Positions 1 to 5,878 of a stretch of 6,019 bases of DNA are shown one piece after another. This DNA comes from an uncultured Ruminococcus sp. Its GTDB lineage: Bacteria > Bacillota_A > Clostridia > Oscillospirales > Ruminococcaceae. The position numbers were made by a program, and so were the translations under genes. The DNA is taken from positions 1 through 6,019 of the forward strand of contig CACZPE010000032.1 in NCBI GenBank assembly GCA_902782875.1, in the 5' to 3' direction. Under the pieces are notes generated by a model, which worked only from the letters and a program-made list of their open reading frames with translations, was not told the origin of the DNA and did no database searches. Each line of letters starts with the position of its first letter. Position 1 is the stretch's first letter.

Positions 1-1
1 C

Positions 2-292
2 GCTCAGATGAACGAGGATCCCAAGATGGCTTCCAAGCCCGATCAGGTAAAGGCAAAGATCGCAGAGGGCAAGCTCGGCAAGTTCTATACCGAGAACTGC
101 CTGCTCGAGCAGACCTTCGTTAAGTCCGACGTATTCGACGGCACCGTTGAGAAGTATGTTGAGCATGCTGCAAAGCAGCTCGGCGGCTCTGTAAAGGTCG
201 CTCAGTTCGTTCGCTTCGAGAGAGGCGAAGGCGTTGAGAAGAAGGCTGACGACTTCGCAGCAGAAGTTGCAGCTATGGCAGGCCTTAAGTAA
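2..292 (+). CDS. tsf: Elongation factor Ts, C-terminal part (5' end outside window)
   Basis: EF-Ts is the cytoplasmic nucleotide exchange factor that recycles EF-Tu-GDP to EF-Tu-GTP during translation. The frame is open from base 2 with no start of its own, so the gene begins upstream of the window; the ATG at base 8 is an internal Met. About 96 residues remain of a protein that in the long form is usually around 300. What is seen is the C-terminal dimerisation-domain signature: a KxxKIAEGKLGKFY segment, then NCLLEQTFVKSD, then VAQFVRFERGEGVEKK and a DDFAAEVA tail, the normal EF-Ts ending. Every lysine codon in the fragment is AAG, consistent with the codon bias of a highly expressed gene. 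The stop is followed within 20 nt by a strong terminator, so tsf ends its transcription unit. rpsB would be expected upstream (family knowledge; not visible). Confidence 0.96.
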   Translation, partial: AQMNEDPKMASKPDQVKAKIAEGKLGKFYTENCLLEQTFVKSDVFDGTVEKYVEHAAKQLGGSVKVAQFVRFERGEGVEKKADDFAAEVAAMAGLK

Positions 293-310
293 TCAAAAAA
301 GATATACTTA

Positions 311-349
311 CGCCGCAAAGCGTTTATACTGCGCTTTGCGGCGCTTTTT
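311..349 (+). terminator. Intrinsic terminator of tsf
   Basis: A perfect 12-bp GC-rich stem pairs 311-322 (CGCCGCAAAGCG) with 332-343 around a 9-nt loop. A CTTTTT tract follows at 344-349. It starts 18 nt after the tsf stop codon and insulates tsf from the cluster downstream. Confidence 0.93.
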
Positions 350-370
350 CATCTGTCCCCGCGTAATAGA

Positions 371-514
371 AACGCCCCCCGATGAATAAATCTGCGAGGA
401 GGCTGTCGGCACTGCCTTGAAACAAAACATCATCAAATATACAAAAGGTACCGGGCTGCACATTAAACGACCCCCGATGAATTAATCAGCGACATAGCAG
501 CGGGCCTTGCCCGC
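371..514 (+). repeat. Dispersed intergenic repeat, two adjacent units
   Basis: Two unit starts are visible. Bases 371-392 and 466-487 match at 20 of 22 positions, with a core of CCCCCGATGAATAAATC against CCCCCGATGAATTAATC, 95 nt apart. Unit 1 carries GGCTGTCGGCACTGCC at 401-416 and a GGTACCG motif at 447-453, both shared with the copy at 5879-6019. Relative to that copy, unit 1 lacks about 35 nt including one hairpin. Unit 2 is short and ends with a hairpin pairing 500-505 (GCGGGC) with 509-514 (GCCCGC). This matches in position and style the hairpin at 5938-5952. No reading frame or transposase accompanies the repeat; it looks like a non-coding REP-like or small mobile repeat. Confidence 0.75.
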
Positions 515-543
515 TTGACATGATAGAGTATATATGGTATAAT
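515..543 (+). promoter_or_regulatory. Consensus sigma-A promoter with extended -10
   Basis: The -35 box TTGACA (515-520) and -10 box TATAAT (538-543) both match the consensus at every base and are separated by the ideal 17 nt. TGG precedes the -10, giving the extended TGnTATAAT form. Transcription should start near 550 and run into the gene at 654. The -35 box directly abuts the last hairpin arm of the repeat (509-514). This is the only convincing promoter seen in the window and probably drives at least the four genes up to 3922. Confidence 0.88.
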
Positions 544-551
544 ATCTGTTA

Positions 552-572
552 TACCCGACAGCTATCCGGGTA
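552..572 (+). other. Short hairpin at the 5' end of the leader
   Basis: TACCCG (552-557) pairs with CGGGTA (567-572) around a 9-nt loop, a few bases after the predicted transcription start. It may stabilise the 5' end of the messenger RNA. The rest of the roughly 100-nt leader matches no riboswitch I recognise. Confidence 0.4.
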
Positions 573-653
573 ATGACAGAAATGATCCGCACATATATCA
601 AAGGCGGTATACAGAAACTATGACAGTAACATAACAGGAGAGACCATAGAGTT

Positions 654-1295
654 ATGTGGAATATAGAGTACAAAGGAAAGCTCAGGGGAGATATCGACTC
701 CATATCCTCGGGTGAGGAGCTTCCCGCGGGAAGCGTGCAGTTCAAGGAGCCCGAAACAGTAGGCAGGGCGTTTCTTCTCGGAGCGGCTTTTGTAATGCCT
801 GCAGGAATGCTTATGTTCGTGCTTGCCGTAATAAGGCTGGTCACCGCATACCCCAAGCCCGAAGAAGGCCTTACAGCCGAAACCGTGCTCAACGTGATGC
901 CCGCCCTGATAGTAAGCATGATCCTGCTCTGGCCATTTATGTATGTACACGAATTCATACACGCCTTTCTCTTTCCGCGGGAGGCTAAAAAGCAGATATA
1001 TGTCCATCCGGAGTCCTGGTCGCTGTTTGTGTACTGTGAGGATCCCATAAGCAAGGCGCGGTTCATCACTGTGTGCCTCGGCCCTGCGGTGATACTCGGC
1101 CTTGTGCCGTATATCACTGTTATGATACTGGCCCCCGTGATCCCCGTGGCAATTATGATATCTGTCACCGCCTTTGCGCTGATAGAGTTCTGCGCAGCAC
1201 TGGGAGATTTCGTGAACGCCTACAACTGTATCAGACAGGTCCCCCGTGACGGCAGGGTATTCAACCACGGATATCACTCTTACTGGATGAAATGA
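654..1295 (+). CDS. Membrane protein with HExxH motif, DUF3267-type putative zincin metalloprotease
   Basis: This 213-residue protein has about four hydrophobic segments (roughly residues 40-63, 80-98, 137-157 and 160-180). HEFIH at residues 99-103, at the end of the second segment, is a zinc-binding HExxH motif. A Gly-Asp at 184-185 followed by Asn-Ala-Tyr sits where DUF3267 and related membrane zincins carry the distal acidic ligand. This layout (HExxH, hydrophobic block, GD near the C-terminus) is why I place it in DUF3267. Proteolytic activity and substrate are unknown; family members are annotated only as putative peptidases. The ATG at 654 follows an AGGAG at 636-640. That spacing of 13 nt is rather long, but no better in-frame start is nearby. 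It is the first gene after the consensus promoter, and its stop lies 16 nt before the next start. The N-terminal 38 residues are soluble and charged. Confidence 0.82.
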   Translation: MWNIEYKGKLRGDIDSISSGEELPAGSVQFKEPETVGRAFLLGAAFVMPAGMLMFVLAVIRLVTAYPKPEEGLTAETVLNVMPALIVSMILLWPFMYVHEFIHAFLFPREAKKQIYVHPESWSLFVYCEDPISKARFITVCLGPAVILGLVPYITVMILAPVIPVAIMISVTAFALIEFCAALGDFVNAYNCIRQVPRDGRVFNHGYHSYWMK

Positions 1296-1296
1296 T

Positions 1297-1304
1297 AAGG
1301 AGGG
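1297..1304 (+). promoter_or_regulatory. Ribosome binding site fixing a TTG start
   Basis: AAGGAGGG, a near-perfect anti-16S match, lies 7 nt before the TTG at 1312. No ATG or GTG with comparable spacing is available, so this site decides the start of the next gene. Confidence 0.85.
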
Positions 1305-1311
1305 TGCAGGC

Positions 1312-1881
1312 TTGAACAACAAGCACACCAGCTATAAGGTTGCACTTGGCGGTATAGTCTCTGCGCTCTGCCTATGCATGATGTTTCTTACGGGAGTATT
1401 CCCGATACTCAACTTTGCAATAACGATATATACAGGCGCACTTATGATAATAGTCGCACATGAGGTCAGCACAGGCTGGGCGGCGGCTGCATACTGTGCA
1501 GTATCCCTGCTGTCACTGTTTCTGACCCCCGACAAGGAGGCTGCGACGCTGTTTATATTCTTCTTCGGCTACTATCCCATACTCCTGCCGCTTTTCAGAA
1601 GGATAAAATCAAAGCTGACAGTGACGGTCATGAAGTTCGCGCTTTTCAATATAGCCATGATAGCATGGTACAAGACGATCACATTCGTTATGGGTATATA
1701 TGACTTTTTCGGCAACTTTGCATTTCTCGGCAAGTATCTTACAGTGGGAGTGCTTATCTTTGTCAATCTGATATTCCTGCTGTATGACTACACGATAGAA
1801 TCGGTCGAAGAAGTATACGTGGAGTGGTTCAGACCCACCTATTTCGGCAGGAAGCCGCAGAAGAAAGAGGAGAACAAGTGA
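1312..1881 (+). CDS. Six-TM membrane protein, possibly ECF-transporter S-component-like
   Basis: This 189-residue protein has about six hydrophobic helices (roughly residues 10-31, 35-50, 54-72, 77-95, 106-128 and 140-159). A charged C-terminal tail rich in Lys and Glu is probably cytoplasmic. I do not recognise a named family with confidence. The size, six-helix plan, N-terminal (K)VALGGIVSALC segment and FGYYPILLPLF motif recall the small substrate-binding S components of energy-coupling factor transporters and related uncharacterised clostridial membrane proteins. No substrate can be named, and no ATPase or T component is adjacent. Translation begins at a TTG with an excellent ribosome binding site 7 nt upstream. 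The stop TGA overlaps the GTG start of trmB by 4 nt, so the two are probably translationally coupled. Being a gene is well supported; the transporter reading is weak. Confidence 0.85.
   Translation: MNNKHTSYKVALGGIVSALCLCMMFLTGVFPILNFAITIYTGALMIIVAHEVSTGWAAAAYCAVSLLSLFLTPDKEAATLFIFFFGYYPILLPLFRRIKSKLTVTVMKFALFNIAMIAWYKTITFVMGIYDFFGNFAFLGKYLTVGVLIFVNLIFLLYDYTIESVEEVYVEWFRPTYFGRKPQKKEENK
1868..1872 (+). promoter_or_regulatory. Ribosome binding site fixing the GTG start of trmB
   Basis: AGGAG lies 5 nt before the GTG at 1878, inside the end of the preceding gene. It supports GTG as the start over an in-frame ATG further upstream at 1824. Confidence 0.75.
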
Positions 1882-2537
1882 GGATAAGAAGAAAGAAATG
1901 GGCCCGTCCCGAGCTGGCAGTATGTGACTACTATATAGATGAACCCAAGAAGATGCAGGGAAAATGGTCTGAGGCGTTCAGGACAAAGCGCCCGGTATGG
2001 CTCGAGGTCGGCTGCGGAAAGGGCGTTTTCGCAGGCAGGCTCGCTATGATGAACCCCGATGTGAATATAATCGCTGCTGATATCAAGGCCGATATGCTCG
2101 GTGTTGCAAGGCGCACGATAGAAAAGCTCTATGCCGCTGAAAACAAGACACACGACAACCTGATGCTGGTACTGATGAATGTTGCCGAGCTTTCCGAATC
2201 CTTCTCGGAGGAGGACAGAGTTGACAGGATATATATAAACTTCTGCAACCCTTGGAACAGGGGCAAGCACAACAAGCGCCGCCTGACACACCCGAGACAG
2301 CTCATACAGTACAAGAAGATACTCTCTGACAACGGTGAGATACGTTTCAAGACAGACGATGATATACTGTTTGAGGATTCCCTTGAATACTTCGCGGAGG
2401 AAGGCTTTGAGCCCTTCTTCCTCACCAGGGATCTTCACGCGGAAAATATCCCCGATAATATAATGACCGAGCATGAGAAGATGTTCTCTGACGAGGGGAT
2501 AAAGATCAAGGCGGCATATTTCCGCCTGAAAGGATGA
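1878..2537 (+). CDS. trmB: tRNA (guanine-N7-)-methyltransferase TrmB
   Basis: TrmB uses S-adenosylmethionine to make m7G at position 46 of tRNA variable loops. From the GTG at 1878 the protein has 219 residues, normal for the family, and opens with the typical RIRRKKWA. An ATG at 1824 would add 18 residues unlike TrmB and overlap the upstream gene by 58 nt, so I reject it. Visible motifs are the SAM-binding LEVGCGKG (42-49), Asp68 of motif II, NFCNPW (121-126), HNKRRLTHPR (131-140), FKTD (157-160) and NIMTEHEKMF (194-203). Compared with E. coli, His131, Arg134, Asp160, Thr197 and Glu200 match functionally important residues, but Asn124 replaces the Asp of the usual PDPW/SDPW motif. The gene shares GTGA with the upstream stop, and its own stop overlaps the first possible start (ATGA, 2534) of the carboxypeptidase gene. 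Identity is secure; activity with Asn124 is expected but unproven. Confidence 0.95.
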   Translation: MRIRRKKWARPELAVCDYYIDEPKKMQGKWSEAFRTKRPVWLEVGCGKGVFAGRLAMMNPDVNIIAADIKADMLGVARRTIEKLYAAENKTHDNLMLVLMNVAELSESFSEEDRVDRIYINFCNPWNRGKHNKRRLTHPRQLIQYKKILSDNGEIRFKTDDDILFEDSLEYFAEEGFEPFFLTRDLHAENIPDNIMTEHEKMFSDEGIKIKAAYFRLKG

Positions 2538-2542
2538 TATTG

Positions 2543-3922
2543 ATGCGCCGTTTCTTTGCAGCTTTATGGACAGCGGCTCTTGCGCTGATGATAATAAATG
2601 TATCCGCTCCTGCTGCAGATGCTATAACCTTTATGCCCGACCAGACTATCACCAGTGAAGCGGCAGTAATGGTAAACCTTGACAAGGACGTAGTGGTATA
2701 CGCCAAGAATGCGGACAAGAAGATGTATCCCGCATCACTGACAAAGATAATGACCGCTATGGTCGTGCTCGACAATGTGTCCGACATAGAGGAGACCACA
2801 TTTGAAGCTCCCCGTATAGTATTTGACGAGCTCTACGGACAGGGCGCATCCGCTGTAGGTCTTGAGTGCGGAGAAGAGACCACCGTAAAGGACCTGCTCT
2901 ACTCCCTCATGCTCAAATCCGCCTGTGAATCCGCAGGTGTGCTTGCCTACAACGTCGGCGGCAGCAGTATCGCCAATTTCGTTGATATGATGAACGAGAA
3001 GGCAAAGGCCATAGGCTGCACCGGCACACACTTCGTAAATCCTCACGGACTTTACGATGATAATCAGTTCACCAATGCAAATGATATGATGAGGATATTC
3101 CGCTATGCCTATGACCACTACCCCGAGCTGGTCAAGATCGCGACCACAGTGGACTACGAGATGCAGGCCACGAATATGCACGGCGAGGGCTGGGCGCATA
3201 TCTATCATACCAACAGCATGATAAATCCCGCAAGCTATGAGTACTATCCCTATGTAAAGGGCTTCAAGACGGGTACTCTCGATGAATCCGGCAGAAACCT
3301 GGCTACCCTCGGCTCAAAGGACGGCAACAACTATATGCTCGTCACCCTGGGCTCGCCCATCACTGACGAACAGGGAAATACGGTATACAACCACTATGAG
3401 GATCACAGAAAGCTCTATGACTGGGCTTTCGACCACCTTGAATACAAGCAGATACTCGCCCCGGGCAAGGAAGTTGCAGAACTCCAGGTGCGTTTCGGCG
3501 AAAGCAGCGACTTTGTACGCCTCGTAACAGGTACGGACTACAGTGCCATATGGCTCGATTCCATAGACCCCGCAACTCTCAGGGAGCACGTTGAGATAGA
3601 CTCCTCAAAGCTCAATGAAGACGGCACTATCACCGCCCCTGTGGAAAAGGGCACTCCCTTCGGGAAATACACCCTCACCCTCTATGACGAAGAGGTCTGC
3701 ACAGTGGATCTGGTGGCTCAGGAAGATGTCACCCTCTCTATGACCGAGGCAAATATAGACAAGGCAAAGCGCTTTCTTTCATCCGGTTTTTTTCTCGCAG
3801 GCGCAGGCATCGCAGTACTTCTGATATTTCTGTACATAGTGCTGGTGGCCGCTTCAAGGAAAAAGAAAAAGAAGAAAAAGCGCAGGATCAAAAAGGTATC
3901 GTCTGACAGAAGGAATTTCTGA
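2543..3922 (+). CDS. D-alanyl-D-alanine carboxypeptidase (peptidase S11, DacA/DacF-like), membrane anchored
   Basis: This penicillin-binding protein removes the terminal D-Ala from peptidoglycan pentapeptides on the outer face of the membrane. I prefer the ATG at 2543, because AAAGG (2529-2533) is 9 nt before it but directly abuts the ATG at 2534. The protein then has 459 residues. A signal peptide spans 1-27 (MRR, hydrophobic core, likely cut after ADA). The catalytic domain has SLTK (Ser65 nucleophile, Lys68), FVNPHGLYDD (164-173) and KTG (242-244). The SxN position is Ser-Ala-Cys (126-128), so the usual Asn is missing. A beta-rich C-terminal domain follows (about 300-400). The protein ends in a transmembrane helix (about 414-437) and a very basic tail with seven consecutive Lys, which should sit in the cytoplasm. 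Many S11 enzymes end instead in an amphipathic helix. The gene nearly overlaps trmB and is closed by a terminator. DacA, DacF and DacB cannot be told apart here. Confidence 0.92.
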   Translation: MRRFFAALWTAALALMIINVSAPAADAITFMPDQTITSEAAVMVNLDKDVVVYAKNADKKMYPASLTKIMTAMVVLDNVSDIEETTFEAPRIVFDELYGQGASAVGLECGEETTVKDLLYSLMLKSACESAGVLAYNVGGSSIANFVDMMNEKAKAIGCTGTHFVNPHGLYDDNQFTNANDMMRIFRYAYDHYPELVKIATTVDYEMQATNMHGEGWAHIYHTNSMINPASYEYYPYVKGFKTGTLDESGRNLATLGSKDGNNYMLVTLGSPITDEQGNTVYNHYEDHRKLYDWAFDHLEYKQILAPGKEVAELQVRFGESSDFVRLVTGTDYSAIWLDSIDPATLREHVEIDSSKLNEDGTITAPVEKGTPFGKYTLTLYDEEVCTVDLVAQEDVTLSMTEANIDKAKRFLSSGFFLAGAGIAVLLIFLYIVLVAASRKKKKKKKRRIKKVSSDRRNF

Positions 3923-3939
3923 TATATGAAGTTCAATCA

Positions 3940-3973
3940 GGCTGCTTCACGGTAATGTGCAGCAGCCTTTTTT
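3940..3973 (+). terminator. Intrinsic terminator after the carboxypeptidase gene
   Basis: GGCTGCT (3940-3946) pairs with AGCAGCC (3961-3967). Inside, CAC (3948-3950) pairs with GTG (3957-3959) after one mismatch, leaving a 6-nt loop. Six T follow at 3968-3973. The next gene starts 18 nt later, so this may be a partial terminator that lowers expression of the downstream pair. Confidence 0.85.
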
Positions 3974-3991
3974 CAAAGATCGGAACAGGCT

Positions 3992-4720
3992 ATGAAAAAA
4001 CGACTTGAAATGCTCGATCTGCTCAGGGGCATAGCAATGATATACGTGATGCTGTATCACCTGATGTTTGATCTGAGATTTATATACGGTGCGGACACGC
4101 CGTCGCTCCTGACCCCGGGTGAGGATATATTTGAAGCTGCGCATATATTCTTTCTGTGGATACTGTTTGCGGTATCGGGGATATGTGTGGGGTTTTCGCG
4201 TGATCCTCTGAAAAGGGGCGCACTGCTTTATATCGCAGGCTTCGGCATAACTATCGCAACACAGATATTCATGCCGTCTGAGCTTATCATATTCGGCGTG
4301 CTCAGCTGCTTCGGTGCGTGCATGGTGATCACTTCGCTGTGCCGTCCCCTGCTCGACAGGCTGCCTGCGGCAGCTGCTGCGGTATGGTTCGTGATGTGGG
4401 TGCTTTTCATGCATTTCCCCCACAGCATAAACCTCGTTTTTACATCCCTGCCGCTGAATATACCCCCTCTTGCGGCACTCTACCCCATCGGCATCACAGG
4501 AGCGGATTTTTACAGCGCTGACTATTTCCCGCTGATACCCTATATATTCATGTATCTCACGGGCTATACCCTTTCGGGCGCGGTAAAAAAGCTGCCCGAG
4601 AAGTTCTATGAGAAGCATGATATCCTCTCTCCCCTGTGCTTTATCGGCAGACATTCGCTGATATTCTATATAGTGCATCAGCCTGTAATGCTGCTGCTAT
4701 GCGAACTTCTGTATATCTGA
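3992..4720 (+). CDS. DUF1624 / HGSNAT-like integral membrane acyltransferase
   Basis: This 242-residue, multi-pass membrane protein has about seven or eight hydrophobic segments. It opens with LDLLRGIAMIYVMLYHLMFD (residues 8-27), the signature of the DUF1624 / heparan-alpha-glucosaminide N-acetyltransferase catalytic family. Other family marks are FAVSGICVGFSR (59-70), FGVLSCFG (101-108), ADYFPLIPYIFMYLTGY (176-192) and FIGRHSLIFYIVHQP (217-231). The lysosomal relative moves an acetyl group from cytosolic acetyl-CoA across the membrane to a glucosamine. The bacterial substrate is unknown, and an envelope amino sugar is only a guess. His23 and His229 are family-conserved polar residues within hydrophobic segments. 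The ribosome binding site is weak: CGGAA 6 nt or ACAGG 2 nt before the ATG. The gene begins 18 nt after a terminator with no promoter visible, and its stop is 11 nt before the next start. Confidence 0.85.
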   Translation: MKKRLEMLDLLRGIAMIYVMLYHLMFDLRFIYGADTPSLLTPGEDIFEAAHIFFLWILFAVSGICVGFSRDPLKRGALLYIAGFGITIATQIFMPSELIIFGVLSCFGACMVITSLCRPLLDRLPAAAAAVWFVMWVLFMHFPHSINLVFTSLPLNIPPLAALYPIGITGADFYSADYFPLIPYIFMYLTGYTLSGAVKKLPEKFYEKHDILSPLCFIGRHSLIFYIVHQPVMLLLCELLYI

Positions 4721-4731
4721 AAGGCCATATA

Positions 4732-5601
4732 ATGAAAAAAAGAGACAACAAAAACGAAAAAGAGAAAAAGAAAAAGCTGACCCCATTCCTGAAATTCGTC
4801 CTGGTCACGTCGGGAATATTCTGGACTCTGGGAGCATTCAGCTTTCCAATGCATACGGTATACTACACGGTATATTCCGACAAGGTGACAAAACCGTTCA
4901 GGATAGTGCAGCTGTCGGATCTTCACGCTGAGAAATACGGGAAGGATATGAAAAATCTCATCGCCGCAATAGATGCCGAGCAGCCCGATCTTGTGGCGCT
5001 CACAGGCGATATATACGACGACAAGCTCGACAACTCCAAGACCACATCGGTGCTCCTTAAGGATATCGGCAGCCGCTATAACTGTATATATATCGCGGGA
5101 AATCACGAATTCTACGATGTGGAGCAGTGGAGAGTGCAGAAAGCCGAGGCGGAAAGCTTCGGAGTGACCGTTCTCGAGGGCGAAGATATCCCCGTGGGAG
5201 AGATCACGGTATGCGGCTCCGCAAGGCGCGCCGATGACGACTACGATACCCGTGAGAACGCTCTGAAGCGCTGCGCGGAGGGTACGGACCCTGACAGGTT
5301 CTCACTTCTGCTGGTACACTTCCCTCATTTTATAGATGAATACCGCTCTTACGGATGCTTTGACCTGATTCTCTGCGGTCATACCCACGGCGGACAGTGG
5401 CGACTGCCCTGGACCCAGAACGGCCTTCTCGCCCCCGATGAGGGATTCTTCCCGAAATATTCGGGCGGCAGGATCGATTTCGACGATACCGTGATGATAG
5501 TAAACCGCGGACTTACAAGAACAAAGGTAAAGCTGCCCAGGATATTCAATAATCCCGAAGTTGTCGTGGTGGATATTGTTCCTGATACAATCAGCAATTA
5601 G
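4732..5601 (+). CDS. Membrane-anchored calcineurin-like metallophosphoesterase (YkuE/YaeI type)
   Basis: From the ATG at 4732 (AAAGG at 4720-4724, 7 nt upstream) the protein has 289 residues. The frame stays open back to 4636, but that would overlap the previous gene heavily and lacks a ribosome binding site. The N-terminus is very rich in Lys and Glu (1-16), followed by one hydrophobic helix (about 18-40), so the enzyme domain should lie outside the membrane. All five metallophosphoesterase motifs are intact: SDLH (Asp63, His65), GD (Asp93), GNHE (Asn124, His125), VHFPH (His196) and GHTHGGQW (His217, His219). These bind two metals and hydrolyse phosphate mono- or diesters. The closing segment NRGL...PRIFNNPEVVVVD is typical of the YkuE/YaeI group. 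YaeI-like proteins can act on lipid-linked phosphodiesters, but the substrate here is unknown. It forms a pair with the upstream acyltransferase gene. No clear terminator directly follows it. Confidence 0.92.
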   Translation: MKKRDNKNEKEKKKKLTPFLKFVLVTSGIFWTLGAFSFPMHTVYYTVYSDKVTKPFRIVQLSDLHAEKYGKDMKNLIAAIDAEQPDLVALTGDIYDDKLDNSKTTSVLLKDIGSRYNCIYIAGNHEFYDVEQWRVQKAEAESFGVTVLEGEDIPVGEITVCGSARRADDDYDTRENALKRCAEGTDPDRFSLLLVHFPHFIDEYRSYGCFDLILCGHTHGGQWRLPWTQNGLLAPDEGFFPKYSGGRIDFDDTVMIVNRGLTRTKVKLPRIFNNPEVVVVDIVPDTISN

Positions 5602-5637
5602 AAATGAGCATAGCAATTTTAGAGTTGGTTTTGTCAA

Positions 5638-5709
5638 GTCAGTACATAGGTAACCATAGGGGTGCAATCACTTTACTACAGAAAGTACGTGTGCATCCGC
5701 CGTGCTGAC
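5638..5709. repeat. Nested imperfect inverted repeat, possible structured RNA or mobile-element relic
   Basis: Three nested stems can be drawn. The outer stem pairs GTCAGTAC (5638-5645) with GTGCTGAC (5702-5709) in 8 bp with one G-U. The middle stem pairs GGGTGCA (5660-5666) with TGCATCC (5692-5698) in 7 bp with one G-U. The inner stem pairs ACTTT (5670-5674) with AAAGT (5682-5686) around a 7-nt loop. Internal loops separate them. No convincing reading frame occupies it on either strand. I do not recognise an RNA family; it could be a repeat, a transposon end or a structured 3' region of the preceding message. Confidence 0.4.
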
Positions 5710-5715
5710 CCTTCC

Positions 5716-5759
5716 ACCATTTCCTTACGGAAATGGTCCCCCTCCCCTTTCAGGGGAGG
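5716..5759. repeat. Twin perfect hairpins, REP-like intergenic element
   Basis: The first hairpin pairs ACCATTTCC (5716-5724) with GGAAATGGT (5729-5737) around TTAC. The second pairs CCTCCCCT (5741-5748) with AGGGGAGG (5752-5759) around 3 nt. Both stems are perfect and only 3 nt apart. The style (an AT-containing hairpin next to a CCTCCCC/GGGGAGG hairpin) resembles dispersed intergenic repeats common in clostridial gut bacteria; that is from memory, not a search. They are the first strong hairpins after the phosphoesterase gene, so they may protect or end its transcript. Neither has a proper T tract on the + strand. Confidence 0.6.
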
Positions 5760-5825
5760 TTTACCCAGCCTGTTTATTTGTAAAAATAATTACATGGGCT
5801 AACATTATACTGATCTGAGTTTTTA

Positions 5826-5843
5826 CCTCCCATTAAAGGGAAG
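5826..5843. repeat. Decayed copy of the CCTCCCC hairpin
   Basis: CCTCCC (5826-5831) and GGGAAG (5838-5843) flank a 6-nt spacer and resemble the hairpin at 5741-5759 with one mismatch in the stem. The stretch between them, 5760-5825, is AT-rich and holds only a 5-bp TGTAA/TTACA inverted repeat (5779-5783 with 5790-5794). I see no gene there. Confidence 0.35.
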
Positions 5844-5878
5844 TGCTCATTACTGCGCAAAGAATGAAACGCAAACTT

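Noticed and set aside
371..514. Repeated units considered as a CRISPR array.
   Set aside because: Only two unit starts, no constant repeat with unique equal-length spacers, and the segments between them are themselves repeated at 5879-6019.
573..623. A 16-codon open frame in the leader upstream of 654 that could be a leader peptide.
   Set aside because: It has no convincing ribosome binding site, no run of regulatory codons and no attenuator hairpin after it; likely chance.
482..1328. Long open frames on the minus strand opposite the DUF3267-type gene.
   Set aside because: They mirror a real + strand gene with clear family motifs, lack family features of their own and run through the promoter or repeat region.
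1824..1877. Upstream ATG giving TrmB an 18-residue extension.
   Set aside because: It lies well inside the preceding gene, and the added residues are not TrmB-like; the GTG at 1878 has its own ribosome binding site.
3860..3880. A-rich stretch in the carboxypeptidase tail as a programmed frameshift site.
   Set aside because: It has no classical slippery heptamer in frame with a downstream structure, and the frame closes normally 40 nt later.
5609..5637. TTGACA on the minus strand (5637 to 5632), a possible antisense promoter into the phosphoesterase gene.
   Set aside because: No acceptable -10 box lies 16-18 nt away; the best AT-rich hexamer is only 10 nt away.
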